From Herbidospora yilanensis (GTDB taxonomy: Bacteria; Actinomycetota; Actinomycetes; Streptosporangiales; Streptosporangiaceae), in assembly GCF_001570565.1 (NCBI RefSeq), contig NZ_BBXE01000018.1:1-64000 (forward strand): a DNA stretch of 64,000 bases. Reading direction: 5' to 3'. Shown piece after piece: positions 46,703 to 55,985 of this stretch. The notes under the pieces are model-generated. The model saw only the letters and a program-made list of their open reading frames with translations. It was not told the DNA's origin and searched no databases. The number at the start of each line of letters is the position of its first letter. Positions within the stretch are counted from its first letter, which is position 1. A program made the translations under genes and the position numbers.

Positions 46703-47163
46703 CTAAGGGGCTGTTTTACGCCACGACTCCAGCAGCTCGCCCTGGAGGCCGAACATCTCGGCGTGCTCCTCGGGCTCGGCGTGGTCGTAGCCCAGCAGAT
46801 GAAGGATGCCGTGGGTGCACAACAAATCGAGTTCGTCCTGCGTCGGATGGCCCGCCTCGGCGGCCTGCCGGGCCGCCACCGTCGGGCAGAGGACGACGTC
46901 GCCGAGCAGCGCGGGGTCGGGCGAGGCGTCGTCGTTGCGGCCCTGGCCGGGCCGGAGCTCGTCCATGGGGAAGGCCAGCACGTCGGTCGGGCCGGGCTCG
47001 CCCATCCACTGCTCGTGGAGGGCGGTCATCGCGGCCTCGTCGACGACCAGGATGGACAACTCGGCCAGGGAGTTGATGCCCATCTGGCCGAGGACGTGCC
47101 CGGCGAGGGCGACGAGGCGGTTCTCGTCGACCTCGGTGCCGGACTCGTTGTTGACCTCGATCG

Positions 47164-47167
<4 letters not shown>
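46703..47167 (-). CDS. ybeY: rRNA maturation RNase YbeY
   Basis: 154-residue zinc endoribonuclease for 16S rRNA 3'-end processing and ribosome quality control. [16 protein letters not shown]-terminus, [12 protein letters not shown], and the metal motif [20 protein letters not shown] (three His). ATGA overlap with phoH upstream. Works with Era and RNases in ribosome assembly; era is about 5.5 kb away in the same conserved gene string. Confidence 0.95.
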
Positions 47168-48186
<1,019 letters not shown>

Positions 48187-48245
48187 GGGCGGCCTCGTCG
48201 GGCCTGCTCGCCTCCCTATTAACCGCTGTCAATGGTAGCCGTCCG

Positions 48246-48587
48246 CTACCCCATCTGGAGCGTCAGCGGCGCCCCGCCCAGCAGGTGGAGGTGGGCGTGG
48301 AAGACGCTCTGCCCCGAGTCGGGCCCGGTGTTCAGGACCAGCCGGTAGCCGGACTCGGCGATGCCCTCGGCGACCGCGACGGCCTTCGCCGTTTTGATCA
48401 CCTCGTCGGCGAGACCAGCCTCCGCCAGTTCCCCCGCGTCGCGCACATGGTTTTTCGGTACGACCAGAACATGCGTGGGGGCATGGGGGTTGATGTCACG
48501 GAAGGCAAGTGTGGCGTCGGTCTCGTACACGACCGTCGCGGGTATCTCACGAGCCACGATTCCGCAGAACAGGCACTCATTCTTCAC
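48246..48587 (-). CDS. HIT-family nucleotide hydrolase (HINT type)
   Basis: 113-residue histidine-triad protein: CLFCGIVAREIPATVVYETD, HAPTHVLVVPKNHV, and the triad HAHLHLLGG (HxHxH) preceded by SGQSVF. Hydrolyses nucleoside phosphoramidates or adenylates. GTG 48587 is the start (GTG AAG AAT GAG). Upstream of phoH on the same strand with a 59-bp gap, as in the conserved order. Confidence 0.94.
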   Translation of the reverse strand: MKNECLFCGIVAREIPATVVYETDATLAFRDINPHAPTHVLVVPKNHVRDAGELAEAGLADEVIKTAKAVAVAEGIAESGYRLVLNTGPDSGQSVFHAHLHLLGGAPLTLQMG

Positions 48588-48716
48588 GGGGGAAGCCTAG
48601 CGTTGCCAATCGGTAATCCCCGGAATGTCCCGTGCAAAGATCTGCCCGGATAGGGTTTATGTGCGAGACTGCACCGTCAACCAATCCCCTGTGTCGGGCG
48701 AGGACACAACTGGGTC

Positions 48717-49322
48717 ATGCCCCCTAATGATTCGGAAGAACGTAAACCCCCTGGCAAGGACGAGCGTCCTACTGATGTGACCACCGAGACCCTCGTGGCC
48801 GACAGGTCGCTGGGCACGGTGCCGGTCGGGTGGGATGCCGACATGGCCGTTACGGCGCTTTACAGCGCCCACTATCGGTCACTGGTGCGTCTCGCGGTGC
48901 TGCTGGTCCGCGATGTGGCCAGCGCCGAAGAAGTCGTGCAGGACGCGTTCGTCGCCATCCATGGCGCCTGGCGCAGGCTGCGCGACCCCGACAAGGCACT
49001 TGCGTACCTGCGACAGTCGGTCGTCAACCGTTCGCGCTCCGTGCTGCGCCATCGAGCCGTCGTGGAGAAGTACGCCCCCAAGGGCCTCCCCGACGCGCCG
49101 AGCGCCGAGAACGGCGCCATCGGCGAGCTTGAGCGCACCGCGGTGATCGAGGCGCTGCGCGCCCTGCCCCAGCGGCAGCGCGAGGCGCTGGTCCTGCGTT
49201 ACTACGGCGACCTGTCCGAGGCCGAGATCGCCCACGCCATGGGCATCTCCAAAGGCGCGGTGAAGAGTCACACCGCCAGAGGCATGGCCTCATTACGTCA
49301 AGTGCTGGAGAAGTTCTCATGA
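48717..49322 (+). CDS. ECF-type RNA polymerase sigma factor (SigE-like family)
   Basis: 201-residue sigma factor. A polar 40-residue N-terminal extension precedes region 2 (LYSAHYRSLVRLAVLLVRDV, AEEVVQDAFVAIHGAWRRL) and region 4 (ALPQRQREALVLRYYGDLSE, IAHAMGISKGAVKSHTARGM). ATG 48717 is nominal; GTG 48777 would remove the extension and is possible. It overlaps the next gene by ATGA, the typical sigma/partner coupling. Inserted between conserved HIT and rsmE genes. Confidence 0.92.
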   Translation: MPPNDSEERKPPGKDERPTDVTTETLVADRSLGTVPVGWDADMAVTALYSAHYRSLVRLAVLLVRDVASAEEVVQDAFVAIHGAWRRLRDPDKALAYLRQSVVNRSRSVLRHRAVVEKYAPKGLPDAPSAENGAIGELERTAVIEALRALPQRQREALVLRYYGDLSEAEIAHAMGISKGAVKSHTARGMASLRQVLEKFS

Positions 49323-50026
49323 CCATCCCCCCCGACGAGCACGGCGACCTCCTCCGCCGTGTCATGCGCGCGGAGGCGGACTCGGTCGTGCCGTCTCCCG
49401 ACGGACTGGAGATAATCCGCCACCGCATCGAGAACCGCGGCCTCCGCGGTCTGCTGTGGTGGCGCATAGGTGCGTCCGTGGCCGCCGCCGCCCTGGTGGC
49501 CGGAATCGTGGTCGTCTCGGTTCCTCAGATACGCGACAACGTGGGCATCATCGAGGTCAACACCGGAACCGAGCAGCCCCCCGCGGGAGAGCTGCCGAGT
49601 GCCGGCTCGACCGCCCAGCCGCCGCCGACCCAGGACCAGCCCGGGATCTCGATCACCACGCAGAATCCCACCCGGCCCGCGGAGACGACGCCCCCGGCGG
49701 CCTCGTCCGCCCCGTCGCAGCCCGCCGCCGCGCCGCCGCCCGAACCGTCGTCCGACCCGTGCGTCACCCCGGAGCCGACCCCGGCCCCCGACCCGGCCAC
49801 CGCGGCGAAGTGCCCGACGCAGGAGGCCAACCCGAGCTCGGGACCCACGACGAAGCCGAACCCGGGCGGGACCAAGTCCCCGTCCAAGCCGTCTCCCACC
49901 CCGACGGCCGACGCCCCCAGCCCGACCCCCACAGGCTGCGGCGACAACTGTCCGACCCCGACGCCCGCCCCGTCTCCCGCGGAGACGCCGTCGACGACGG
50001 TGGAGGTCTCGGCCCCGGCGTCCTGA
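49319..50026 (+). CDS. Membrane-anchored Pro/Thr-rich protein, possible anti-sigma partner
   Basis: 235-residue protein: about 47 cytoplasmic residues (PDEHGDLLRRVMRAEADSVV), one TM segment at about 50-70 (IGASVAAAALVAGIVVVSVP), then a long extracytoplasmic Pro/Ser/Thr-rich tail with four cysteines (CVTPEP, KCPTQ, GCGDNCP). No zinc HxxxCxxC motif is visible. Coupled to the sigma gene, so a sigma-regulating role is likely by position only. The tail may span the wall. Confidence 0.75.
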   Translation: MTIPPDEHGDLLRRVMRAEADSVVPSPDGLEIIRHRIENRGLRGLLWWRIGASVAAAALVAGIVVVSVPQIRDNVGIIEVNTGTEQPPAGELPSAGSTAQPPPTQDQPGISITTQNPTRPAETTPPAASSAPSQPAAAPPPEPSSDPCVTPEPTPAPDPATAAKCPTQEANPSSGPTTKPNPGGTKSPSKPSPTPTADAPSPTPTGCGDNCPTPTPAPSPAETPSTTVEVSAPAS

Positions 50027-50037
50027 GCCTGTCGCGG

Positions 50038-50084
50038 CGGGCCTCCCCGGAACGTGCCAAGCACGCACCGAGGGGGCCCGTTTT
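50038..50084 (+). terminator. Terminator after the sigma operon
   Basis: CGGGCCTCCCC pairs with GGGGGCCCG (one bulge) around an inner CGTGC-CAA-GCACG hairpin, followed by TTTTCGCTTT. It begins 11 bp after the stop of the Pro/Thr-rich gene. A good plus-strand intrinsic terminator. Confidence 0.7.
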
Positions 50085-50125
50085 CGCTTTCCGGCGATTC
50101 GGCGGCGGCGATTGACGGCGAAACG

Positions 50126-50147
50126 GGAAATGCCCCGGGACATTTCC
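50126..50147. repeat. 22-bp near-palindrome between convergent operons
   Basis: GGAAATG (50126-50132), CCCCGGGA, CATTTCC (50141-50147); the arms are perfect, and only one base pair in the whole 22 bp breaks symmetry. It lies 33 bp beyond the rsmE stop on the minus strand and probably serves as that operon's terminator, although no T-tract follows. Confidence 0.5.
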
Positions 50148-50180
50148 GAAACATTGGGCGCGAAAGCGTAAGTGCCGCGT

Positions 50181-50906
50181 CTACCAGCGGCCGGTGCGGG
50201 CCATCAGGACCGCGGCCGCCGCGACCCCCGCCGTCGAGGTGCGCAGCACCGTCGGCCCCAGGAGCGCCGGAAGCGCCCCGGCCGCGCGGAAGCGGGTGAT
50301 CTCCTCGTCGGACACGCCGCCCTCCGGGCCCACCACCAGGACGATGTCGCCCTTCTCTGGCAGTTCGACCCGGGAGAGCGGCTCGGCCGCCTCCTCGTGG
50401 AGCACCACGGCCAGGGCGGCGGCTTCGAGCAGCGCCGCCACCTGGTTCGTGGTGGCCGGTTCCAGGACCTCGGGCAGGTGGAAGCGCCGGGCCTGCTTGC
50501 CCGCCTCACGCGCCGTCGAGCGCCAGCGGGCCAGCGACCTGGCCGCGCGGTCGCCCTTCCACTGGGTGATCGACCGGGAGGCCGACCAGGGCACGATCGC
50601 GTCGACCCCCGCCTCGGTCATCATCTCGACCGCCAGCTCGCCCCGGTCGCCCTTCGGCAACCCCTGCACGACCACCAGGCGGGGTGCGGGCGGCGGGATC
50701 TCGTACACGCGAAGGACGGTCAGGTCGAGGTGGTCTCTCCCGGCCGCGTCGACCGTGCACTCGGCCACCCGGCCGGCGCCGTCGGTGACGTCGACGCGCT
50801 CGCCCGCCGTGATGCGGCGCACGGCCGCCGCGTGGCGGCCCTCGGGCCCGGCCAGGGTCAGGCGCGGGCCCGGGGTGACCTCACCCAGGAAGACGGGGAC
50901 GGTCAT
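50181..50906 (-). CDS. rsmE: 16S rRNA m3U1498 methyltransferase RsmE
   Basis: 241-residue SPOUT methyltransferase. N-terminal PUA-like domain ([20 protein letters not shown]); C-terminal knot with [40 protein letters not shown] and [20 protein letters not shown], the SAM-binding trefoil signature. ATG 50906 overlaps the dnaJ stop by ATGA. Last gene of the hrcA operon. Confidence 0.95.
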   Translation of the reverse strand: MTVPVFLGEVTPGPRLTLAGPEGRHAAAVRRITAGERVDVTDGAGRVAECTVDAAGRDHLDLTVLRVYEIPPPAPRLVVVQGLPKGDRGELAVEMMTEAGVDAIVPWSASRSITQWKGDRAARSLARWRSTAREAGKQARRFHLPEVLEPATTNQVAALLEAAALAVVLHEEAAEPLSRVELPEKGDIVLVVGPEGGVSDEEITRFRAAGALPALLGPTVLRTSTAGVAAAAVLMARTGRW

Positions 50907-52033
50907 CGGCCGTTGAAGGCGTCCTTGAGGCGGGAGAAGAAGCCCTGCTGGCCCGGGGCGAACTTGCCGGGCGGGCGCTCCTCGCCGCGCAACTGGGACA
51001 ACTTCCGGAGCAGTTCCTCCTGCTCGGGGTCGAGCTTGAGGGGGGTCTCGACGTTGACGTGGATCAGCAGGTCGCCCCGGCCGCTCTCGTTGAGGCGCTG
51101 GACGCCCCGCGCGTAGAGGGGGATGACCTGGCCCGACTGGGTGCCGGGGCGGACGTCGATCTGTTCGGGGCCGTCGAGGGTCTCCATGGTCAGCGAGGTG
51201 CCCAGGGCGGCGGCCGTCATGGGGATCGAGACGGTGCAGTGGAGGTCGTCGCCGCGGCGTTCGAAGGTCGGGTGGGGGCGCTCCACGATCTCCAGGAACA
51301 GGTCGCCGGGCGGGCCGCCGCCGGGGCCGACCTCGCCCTCGCCCGCGAGCTGGATGTGGGTGCCGTCTTCGACGCCCGCCGGGATGCGGACCTTGATGGT
51401 CCGGCGGGTGCGCACGCGGCCGTCGCCGGAGCACTCCTGGCAGGGGTGGCGGATGACGCTGCCGAAGCCGCCGCACTGGGGGCAGGGGCGCGACGTCATG
51501 ACCTGGCCCAGGAACGAACGGGTCACCTGGGAGACCTCGCCCCGGCCGTGGCACATGTCGCAGGTGTCGGGGTGGGTGCCGGCCGCGGCGCCGGAGCCCT
51601 GGCAGACCTCGCAGAGGATCGCGGTGTCGACCACGAGCTCGCGGGTGGTGCCGAAGCCCGACTCGGCCAGGTCGAGTTCGACCCGGATCGTCGCGTTACG
51701 GCCCCGGCGGGCCCGCGAACGGGGGCCGCGGGAGGCGGAGGCCGTGCCGAAGAAGGCGTCCATGATGTCGCTGAACGGGAAGCCCGCGCCGAAGCCGGCG
51801 CCGGCGCCGGCCGCGCCGCCGAAGGGGTCGCCGCCCATGTCGTGCATCTGGCGCTTCTGGGGGTCGGAGAGCACCTCGTAGGCCGCGGTGATCTCCTTGA
51901 AGCGCTCCTGCGTCGCCGGGTCGGGGTTGACGTCGGGATGCAGTTCACGGGCCAGCCGTCGGTAGGCCTTCTTGATCTCTTCCTGGCTCGCGTCGCGGCG
52001 TACGCCGAGGGTGGCGTAATAGTCCTTGGCCAC
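50903..52033 (-). CDS. dnaJ: Chaperone DnaJ
   Basis: 376-residue Hsp40. J domain with HPD ([11 protein letters not shown]) at about residue 32, Gly/Phe region ([18 protein letters not shown]), four CxxCxGxG zinc motifs ([32 protein letters not shown]) and the C-terminal substrate domain. Starts with GTG 52033 directly after the hrcA TAA. HrcA/CIRCE control makes this the hrcA-linked DnaJ (DnaJ2 type). Confidence 0.97.
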   Translation of the reverse strand: MAKDYYATLGVRRDASQEEIKKAYRRLARELHPDVNPDPATQERFKEITAAYEVLSDPQKRQMHDMGGDPFGGAAGAGAGFGAGFPFSDIMDAFFGTASASRGPRSRARRGRNATIRVELDLAESGFGTTRELVVDTAILCEVCQGSGAAAGTHPDTCDMCHGRGEVSQVTRSFLGQVMTSRPCPQCGGFGSVIRHPCQECSGDGRVRTRRTIKVRIPAGVEDGTHIQLAGEGEVGPGGGPPGDLFLEIVERPHPTFERRGDDLHCTVSIPMTAAALGTSLTMETLDGPEQIDVRPGTQSGQVIPLYARGVQRLNESGRGDLLIHVNVETPLKLDPEQEELLRKLSQLRGEERPPGKFAPGQQGFFSRLKDAFNGR

Positions 52034-53047
52034 TTATGACCCCGCCAGGATCTGGCCGACATAGCGCGCGACCGCGCGCACCGCACCCATCGTCACCGGA
52101 TAATCCATTCGCGTCGGGCCCAGCACTCCGAGCCGGGCCAGTTCCTTGTCTCCCGCGCCGTATCCGGCGGCCACGATCGAGGTGCCGCGCAGACCGGTGT
52201 AGGGGTTCTCCGAGCCGATCCGGACGGTCAGCTCGGACAGGTCGTCGGTCTCGCCGAGGAGGCGCATCAGGACGACCTGCTCCTCCAGGGCCTCCAGCAC
52301 GTCGCGCAGGCCGATGGTGAAATCGGCGGCGGCGAGGTTGGCGGCCCCGGCGAACACGATCTTCTCTTCGTGCCGTTCGACCAGGGTCTCCAGGATCACC
52401 GAGAGGATCGTGGCGGCCACCGGCCGGTCTTCGGGGGACAGCCGTTCGGGCAGCGCGGCCACGGTCTCGGGGACCTTGGCCAGCCCGCAGCCGTCGAGCG
52501 CCGCGTTGAGCACGGCGCGCAGGTGGGACACCCGGTCGTCGGCGATCACCTCGGGCAGGTCGACCACCCGCTGCTCGACGCGCCCGGTGTTGGTGATCAG
52601 GACCAGCATCACCCGCGTCTCGGCCAGCGGCACGATCTCCACGTGACGGACCGTCGAGCGGGTCAGGGACGGGTATTGCACGACCGCGACGTGCCGGGTG
52701 AGCTGCGCGAGCAGCCGGACGGTCCGGGTGACGATCTCGTCGAGGTCGAGTGTGCCGGCCAGGAACGTCTCGATGGCCCGCCGCTCGGCTCCCGAGAGGG
52801 GCTTGACCTGGGACAACCGGTCGACGAACAGCCGGTAGCCCTTGTCGGTCGGCACCCGCCCCGCGCTCGTGTGGGGCTGGTGGATGTAGCCGCCGTCTTC
52901 GAGGGCCGCCATGTCGTTGCGGATGGTGGCCGGCGAGACTCCGAGGTTGTGCCGGTCGGCCAGCGCCTTGGAGCCCACGGGCTCGTTGGTGGAGACGTAG
53001 TCTTCGACGATCGCCCGCAGTACCGCCAGCTTCCGGTCGTCAAGCAC
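52034..53047 (-). CDS. hrcA: Heat-inducible transcription repressor HrcA
   Basis: 337-residue repressor of groE/dnaJ-type operons: [20 protein letters not shown], the DNA-binding [18 protein letters not shown] and [20 protein letters not shown], then the GAF-like domain ([38 protein letters not shown]). GTG 53047 is chosen: GGGAGGTGAG lies just upstream and the CIRCE operator sits 14-38 bp before it, whereas in-frame upstream codons would translate CIRCE. Confidence 0.96.
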   Translation of the reverse strand: MLDDRKLAVLRAIVEDYVSTNEPVGSKALADRHNLGVSPATIRNDMAALEDGGYIHQPHTSAGRVPTDKGYRLFVDRLSQVKPLSGAERRAIETFLAGTLDLDEIVTRTVRLLAQLTRHVAVVQYPSLTRSTVRHVEIVPLAETRVMLVLITNTGRVEQRVVDLPEVIADDRVSHLRAVLNAALDGCGLAKVPETVAALPERLSPEDRPVAATILSVILETLVERHEEKIVFAGAANLAAADFTIGLRDVLEALEEQVVLMRLLGETDDLSELTVRIGSENPYTGLRGTSIVAAGYGAGDKELARLGVLGPTRMDYPVTMGAVRAVARYVGQILAGS

Positions 53048-53060
53048 GGTCTCACCTCCC

Positions 53061-53085
53061 TGGCACTCCGTGTTCCCGAGTGCCA
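53061..53085 (-). promoter_or_regulatory. CIRCE operator
   Basis: TGGCACTC - 9 nt - GAGTGCCA, a perfect 8-bp inverted repeat with the CIRCE spacing of 9, close to the actinobacterial CIRCE consensus TTGGCACTC-N9-GAGTGCTAA. It lies directly before hrcA, so HrcA represses its own hrcA-dnaJ-rsmE operon under non-stress conditions. Confidence 0.93.
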
Positions 53086-53187
53086 AGTGTACGGCCACCG
53101 CTCCCAGGGTGCGATAACACAACCGGGCACGGCCGGAACAAGCCGACTGCAAATACGTCGCAAGTCGCGCATTACACAATCTCCCCT

Positions 53188-53847
53188 ATGACCGCTCAAT
53201 ATGGCCAGAACCATGGCCAGCAGCCCCACCCTTACTACGGCGCCCCCCAGTCCCCCTACGGCGCTCCGCCCCCTCAGGGCCCCGTCCGCCCGAGGATCCT
53301 GTGGATCGTTCTGTCCTGGGTGTTCTTCATCGTCACGCTCGTCGTCGGCGCCGTGATCTTCGCCGCGGGCGTCGGCTCGACCATCGCCAACATCGGCGAG
53401 ATCGCCCCCTCCTCGTCCTTCCAGGGCGGCGAGACCGTCAAGGTGAACCTCAATCCGGCCGACAGCCCCGCCATCTGGGCCGCCGCCGGGCAACCGACCG
53501 ATGTCCAGTGCCAGGTCACGGGAGGTGACGCCAGTCAGCAGATCACGCTGGAGAAGGCGACCGGCTCGCAGACCCTCAGCTACAACGGCACCGATTGGGA
53601 GATGCTCTTCACGATCGGCGTCCCGGCCGCCGGCGAATACCAGGTCGCCTGCGACGGCGACGGCGTCACGTTCGGCGTCGGCAAGCAGCTCCTGTCCGCC
53701 GCCGGCGGCGCGATGGGCGGCATGCTGGGCGGCATGGCGGCCTTCATCGGCCTGGCGGGTCTCGGCTTCCTGACCGCCGTGATCACCACCATCGTCGTGC
53801 TGGTGCGGCGCTCCCGCGCCCGCCGCCGGATGATGGGCATGTACTAA
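53188..53847 (+). CDS. Two-TM membrane protein with Pro/Tyr-rich N-terminus
   Basis: 219-residue protein. Residues 1-35 are Gln/Pro/Tyr-rich (YYGAPQSPYGAPPPQGP). TM1 is at about 38-62 (ILWIVLSWVFFIVTLVVGAV). An extracytoplasmic beta-rich domain with two Cys follows (VQCQVTG, YQVACDGDG), then TM2 at about 180-207 and a basic tail. ATG 53188 has no clear Shine-Dalgarno; a leaderless start about 10 bp after a TACACA-like -10 is possible. Unknown function. Confidence 0.75.
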   Translation: MTAQYGQNHGQQPHPYYGAPQSPYGAPPPQGPVRPRILWIVLSWVFFIVTLVVGAVIFAAGVGSTIANIGEIAPSSSFQGGETVKVNLNPADSPAIWAAAGQPTDVQCQVTGGDASQQITLEKATGSQTLSYNGTDWEMLFTIGVPAAGEYQVACDGDGVTFGVGKQLLSAAGGAMGGMLGGMAAFIGLAGLGFLTAVITTIVVLVRRSRARRRMMGMY

Positions 53848-53857
53848 CGTTCGCGGC

Positions 53858-54664
53858 ATGTACGAGCGGGACGTGCTCTCCGGAGACTGGCGGCGCCCCA
53901 AGAAGGGGACGATCCCGCAGATCCCAGCCGAGCTCGACCTCGTGGTCGAGTGGGCCGACGACGGGTTCTGCGGGGCGGTGGTGGCCTGCGACAAGGAGGC
54001 CGTCACCCTGGAGGACCGGTTCGGGCGACGACGGTTGTTCCCCCTGGAACCCGCCGCCTTCCTCCTGGAGGGGAAGCCCGTCACGCTCGTCCGTCCCCAG
54101 GCCAGGCCGCAGGGCCCGAGGCGCAGCGCCTCGGGTTCCATCGCGGTCGAGGGCCTGAGGGCCCAGGTGGCCAAGGAGAGCAGGATCTACGTCGAGGGCG
54201 TGCACGACGCCGCGCTCGTGGAGAAGATCTGGGGCCACGACCTCCGGGTGGAGGGCGTGGTCGTCGAATACCTCGAAGGCGTCGACCACCTGCCCGAGAT
54301 CGTCGCCGAGTTCGCGCCGGAGCCCGGCCGGCGGCTCGGCGTGCTGGTCGACCATCTCGTCCCCGGCTCCAAGGAGAGCCGGATCGCCGCCCAGGTGGCG
54401 GGCCCCCACGTGCTGGTGACGGGCCATCCGTTCGTGGACGTCTGGCAGGCCGTCAAGCCCGCGGCCCTGGGCATCGGGGCGTGGCCGCAGGTGCCGCGCG
54501 GCATCCCGTGGAAAGAAGGCGTCATCGCCGCCCTGGGCTGGCGGATGGAGCCGCCGGACGCGTGGCGGCACATCCTCGGCCGGGTGAACAGCTACGCCGA
54601 CCTGGAGCCCGAGTTGCTGGGCCGGGTCGAGGAGCTCATCGACTTCGTCACGTCAGATCTCTGA
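53858..54664 (+). CDS. DUF3097 family protein
   Basis: 268-residue conserved actinobacterial protein (RPKKGTIPQIPAELDLVVEW, RIYVEGVHDAALVEKIWGHD, LLVDHLVPGSKESRI-type block near 165, TGHPFVDVWQAVKPAALGIG). The VEGVHDAALVEK and DHLVPGSKE blocks resemble a Toprim-like fold, an inference. Follows the two-TM gene by 10 bp. Its last 17 bp overlap hemW, convergent. Confidence 0.82.
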   Translation: MYERDVLSGDWRRPKKGTIPQIPAELDLVVEWADDGFCGAVVACDKEAVTLEDRFGRRRLFPLEPAAFLLEGKPVTLVRPQARPQGPRRSASGSIAVEGLRAQVAKESRIYVEGVHDAALVEKIWGHDLRVEGVVVEYLEGVDHLPEIVAEFAPEPGRRLGVLVDHLVPGSKESRIAAQVAGPHVLVTGHPFVDVWQAVKPAALGIGAWPQVPRGIPWKEGVIAALGWRMEPPDAWRHILGRVNSYADLEPELLGRVEELIDFVTSDL

Positions 54665-55865
54665 CGACCGCGTCGGCCAGCAGGCGGCCCTGGAGGGTGA
54701 GCACCGCACGGCCCTTCTTGAACGCCTCGACGTCGAGCAGCCCGCCCGCGAGCGCCTTGGCCGCCGCCGGCCTGACCTCCTTGGCCAGGTCGGCGAGGGG
54801 GTAGCCGTCGACCAGGCGGAGTTCGAGCATGACGCGTTCGAGGGTGCGCTCCTCGGCCGTGGTCTGCTCCCGCGCGTGGGCGGGCGAGTGGCCCTGGGCG
54901 AGGCGGGCGGCGTAGGACGAGGGGTGTTTGACGTTCCACCAGCGCACCCCGCCGACGTGGCTGTGGGCGCCCGGTCCGGCGCCCCACCAGTCGGCGCCCG
55001 ACCAGTAGAGCAGGTTGTGGCGGCAGCGGGCCTTCTCGCTGGTGGCCCAGTTGGAGACCTCGTACCAGGAGAAGCCGGCCTTGGTCAGGAGTTCGTCGGC
55101 GATCAGGTAGCGGTCGGCGGCGACGTCGTCGTCGGGCATGGGCAGGTCGCCGCGCCGGATGCGGGTGGCCAGGCGGGTGCCGGTCTCGACGATCAGGGAG
55201 TAGGCCGACACGTGGTCGGGCCCGGCCGCGATGGCCGCTTCGAGCGAGGCCCGCCAGTCGTCGTCGGTCTCGCCCGGGGTGCCGTAGATCAGGTCGAGGT
55301 TGACGTGGCCGAACCCCGCCTCCTTCGCCTCCTGCACGGCCTGGGCCGCGCGCCCCGGCGTGTGCCGCCGGTCGAGCACCCGCAGCACGTGGTCGCGCGC
55401 GCTCTGCATGCCGAAGGAGACGCGGTTGATGCCGCCCTCGCGGAGCACGGCCAGTTCGCGCGGGCCGACCGATTCGGGGTTGGCCTCGGTCGTGACCTCG
55501 GCGTCGAGGTCGAGCCCGAACTCCTCGTGGACGGCCCGGAGGATGCGTACAAGATCGTCAGGAGGCAGCAGCGTCGGGGTGCCGCCGCCGAAGAACACCG
55601 TCGAGACCGGCAGGTCGGCGTCGCCCAGCACCCGCCGGGCCAGCCGGATCTCCTCGATCGCGGTGTCGGCGTAAGCGCTTTGCGAGGCCCCGGACCCCAG
55701 CTCCGACGCCGTGTAGGTGTTGAAGTCGCAGTAGCCGCAGCGGGTCGCGCAGAAGGGGACGTGCACATAGAAACCGAACGGGCGCTCGCCCAGGGCGGCG
55801 AGCGCCGCGGACGGCAGTTCACCGGACGTGGGGACGGGTTCACCGTCGGGGAGCACGGAGGGCAT
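54648..55865 (-). CDS. hemW: Radical SAM heme chaperone HemW
   Basis: 405-residue radical SAM protein related to coproporphyrinogen dehydrogenase but acting as a heme chaperone. The cluster motif is CATRCGYCDF (CxxxCxYC, without the extra C of HemN), VHVPF before it, FGGGTPTLLPPDDL, FGMQSARDHVLRVLDRRHT, YSLIVETGT. ATG 55865 (PSVLPDGEPVP) is preferred over longer in-frame starts. Sits between lepA and hrcA, the conserved order. Confidence 0.94.
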   Translation of the reverse strand: MPSVLPDGEPVPTSGELPSAALAALGERPFGFYVHVPFCATRCGYCDFNTYTASELGSGASQSAYADTAIEEIRLARRVLGDADLPVSTVFFGGGTPTLLPPDDLVRILRAVHEEFGLDLDAEVTTEANPESVGPRELAVLREGGINRVSFGMQSARDHVLRVLDRRHTPGRAAQAVQEAKEAGFGHVNLDLIYGTPGETDDDWRASLEAAIAAGPDHVSAYSLIVETGTRLATRIRRGDLPMPDDDVAADRYLIADELLTKAGFSWYEVSNWATSEKARCRHNLLYWSGADWWGAGPGAHSHVGGVRWWNVKHPSSYAARLAQGHSPAHAREQTTAEERTLERVMLELRLVDGYPLADLAKEVRPAAAKALAGGLLDVEAFKKGRAVLTLQGRLLADAVVRDLT

Positions 55866-55935
55866 CCGCCCAGTCTGCCCGATGCCGGGAGGTTCATTGA
55901 CGCGGTCACCTGGGCCCATTTATGATCCCGGCAAA

Positions 55936-55958
55936 CTTACAGGAAACTTTCCTATAAG
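55936..55958. promoter_or_regulatory. Inverted repeat upstream of the chitinase gene
   Basis: CTTACAGGAAA - C - TTTCCTATAAG: 23 nt with 11-bp arms and one mismatch, the core AGGAAACTTTCCT perfect. It is centred 39 bp before the GTG of the secreted chitinase and between that gene and divergent hemW. Likely an operator for carbon-source control; it does not match the DasR consensus. Confidence 0.6.
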
Positions 55959-55985
55959 AAGTGCCTCCTAGCAGCGGAGACAACA

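Noticed and set aside
49560-50026. Repeated CCG/ACC-rich sequence resembling a tandem repeat
   Set aside because: It is the codon-level Pro/Ser/Thr-rich tail of a membrane protein, without regular repeat units; not a CRISPR array.
55936-55958. DasR-type site before the chitinase gene
   Set aside because: The inverted repeat is AGGAAA-C-TTTCCT, unlike the DasR consensus; kept only as an unnamed operator.
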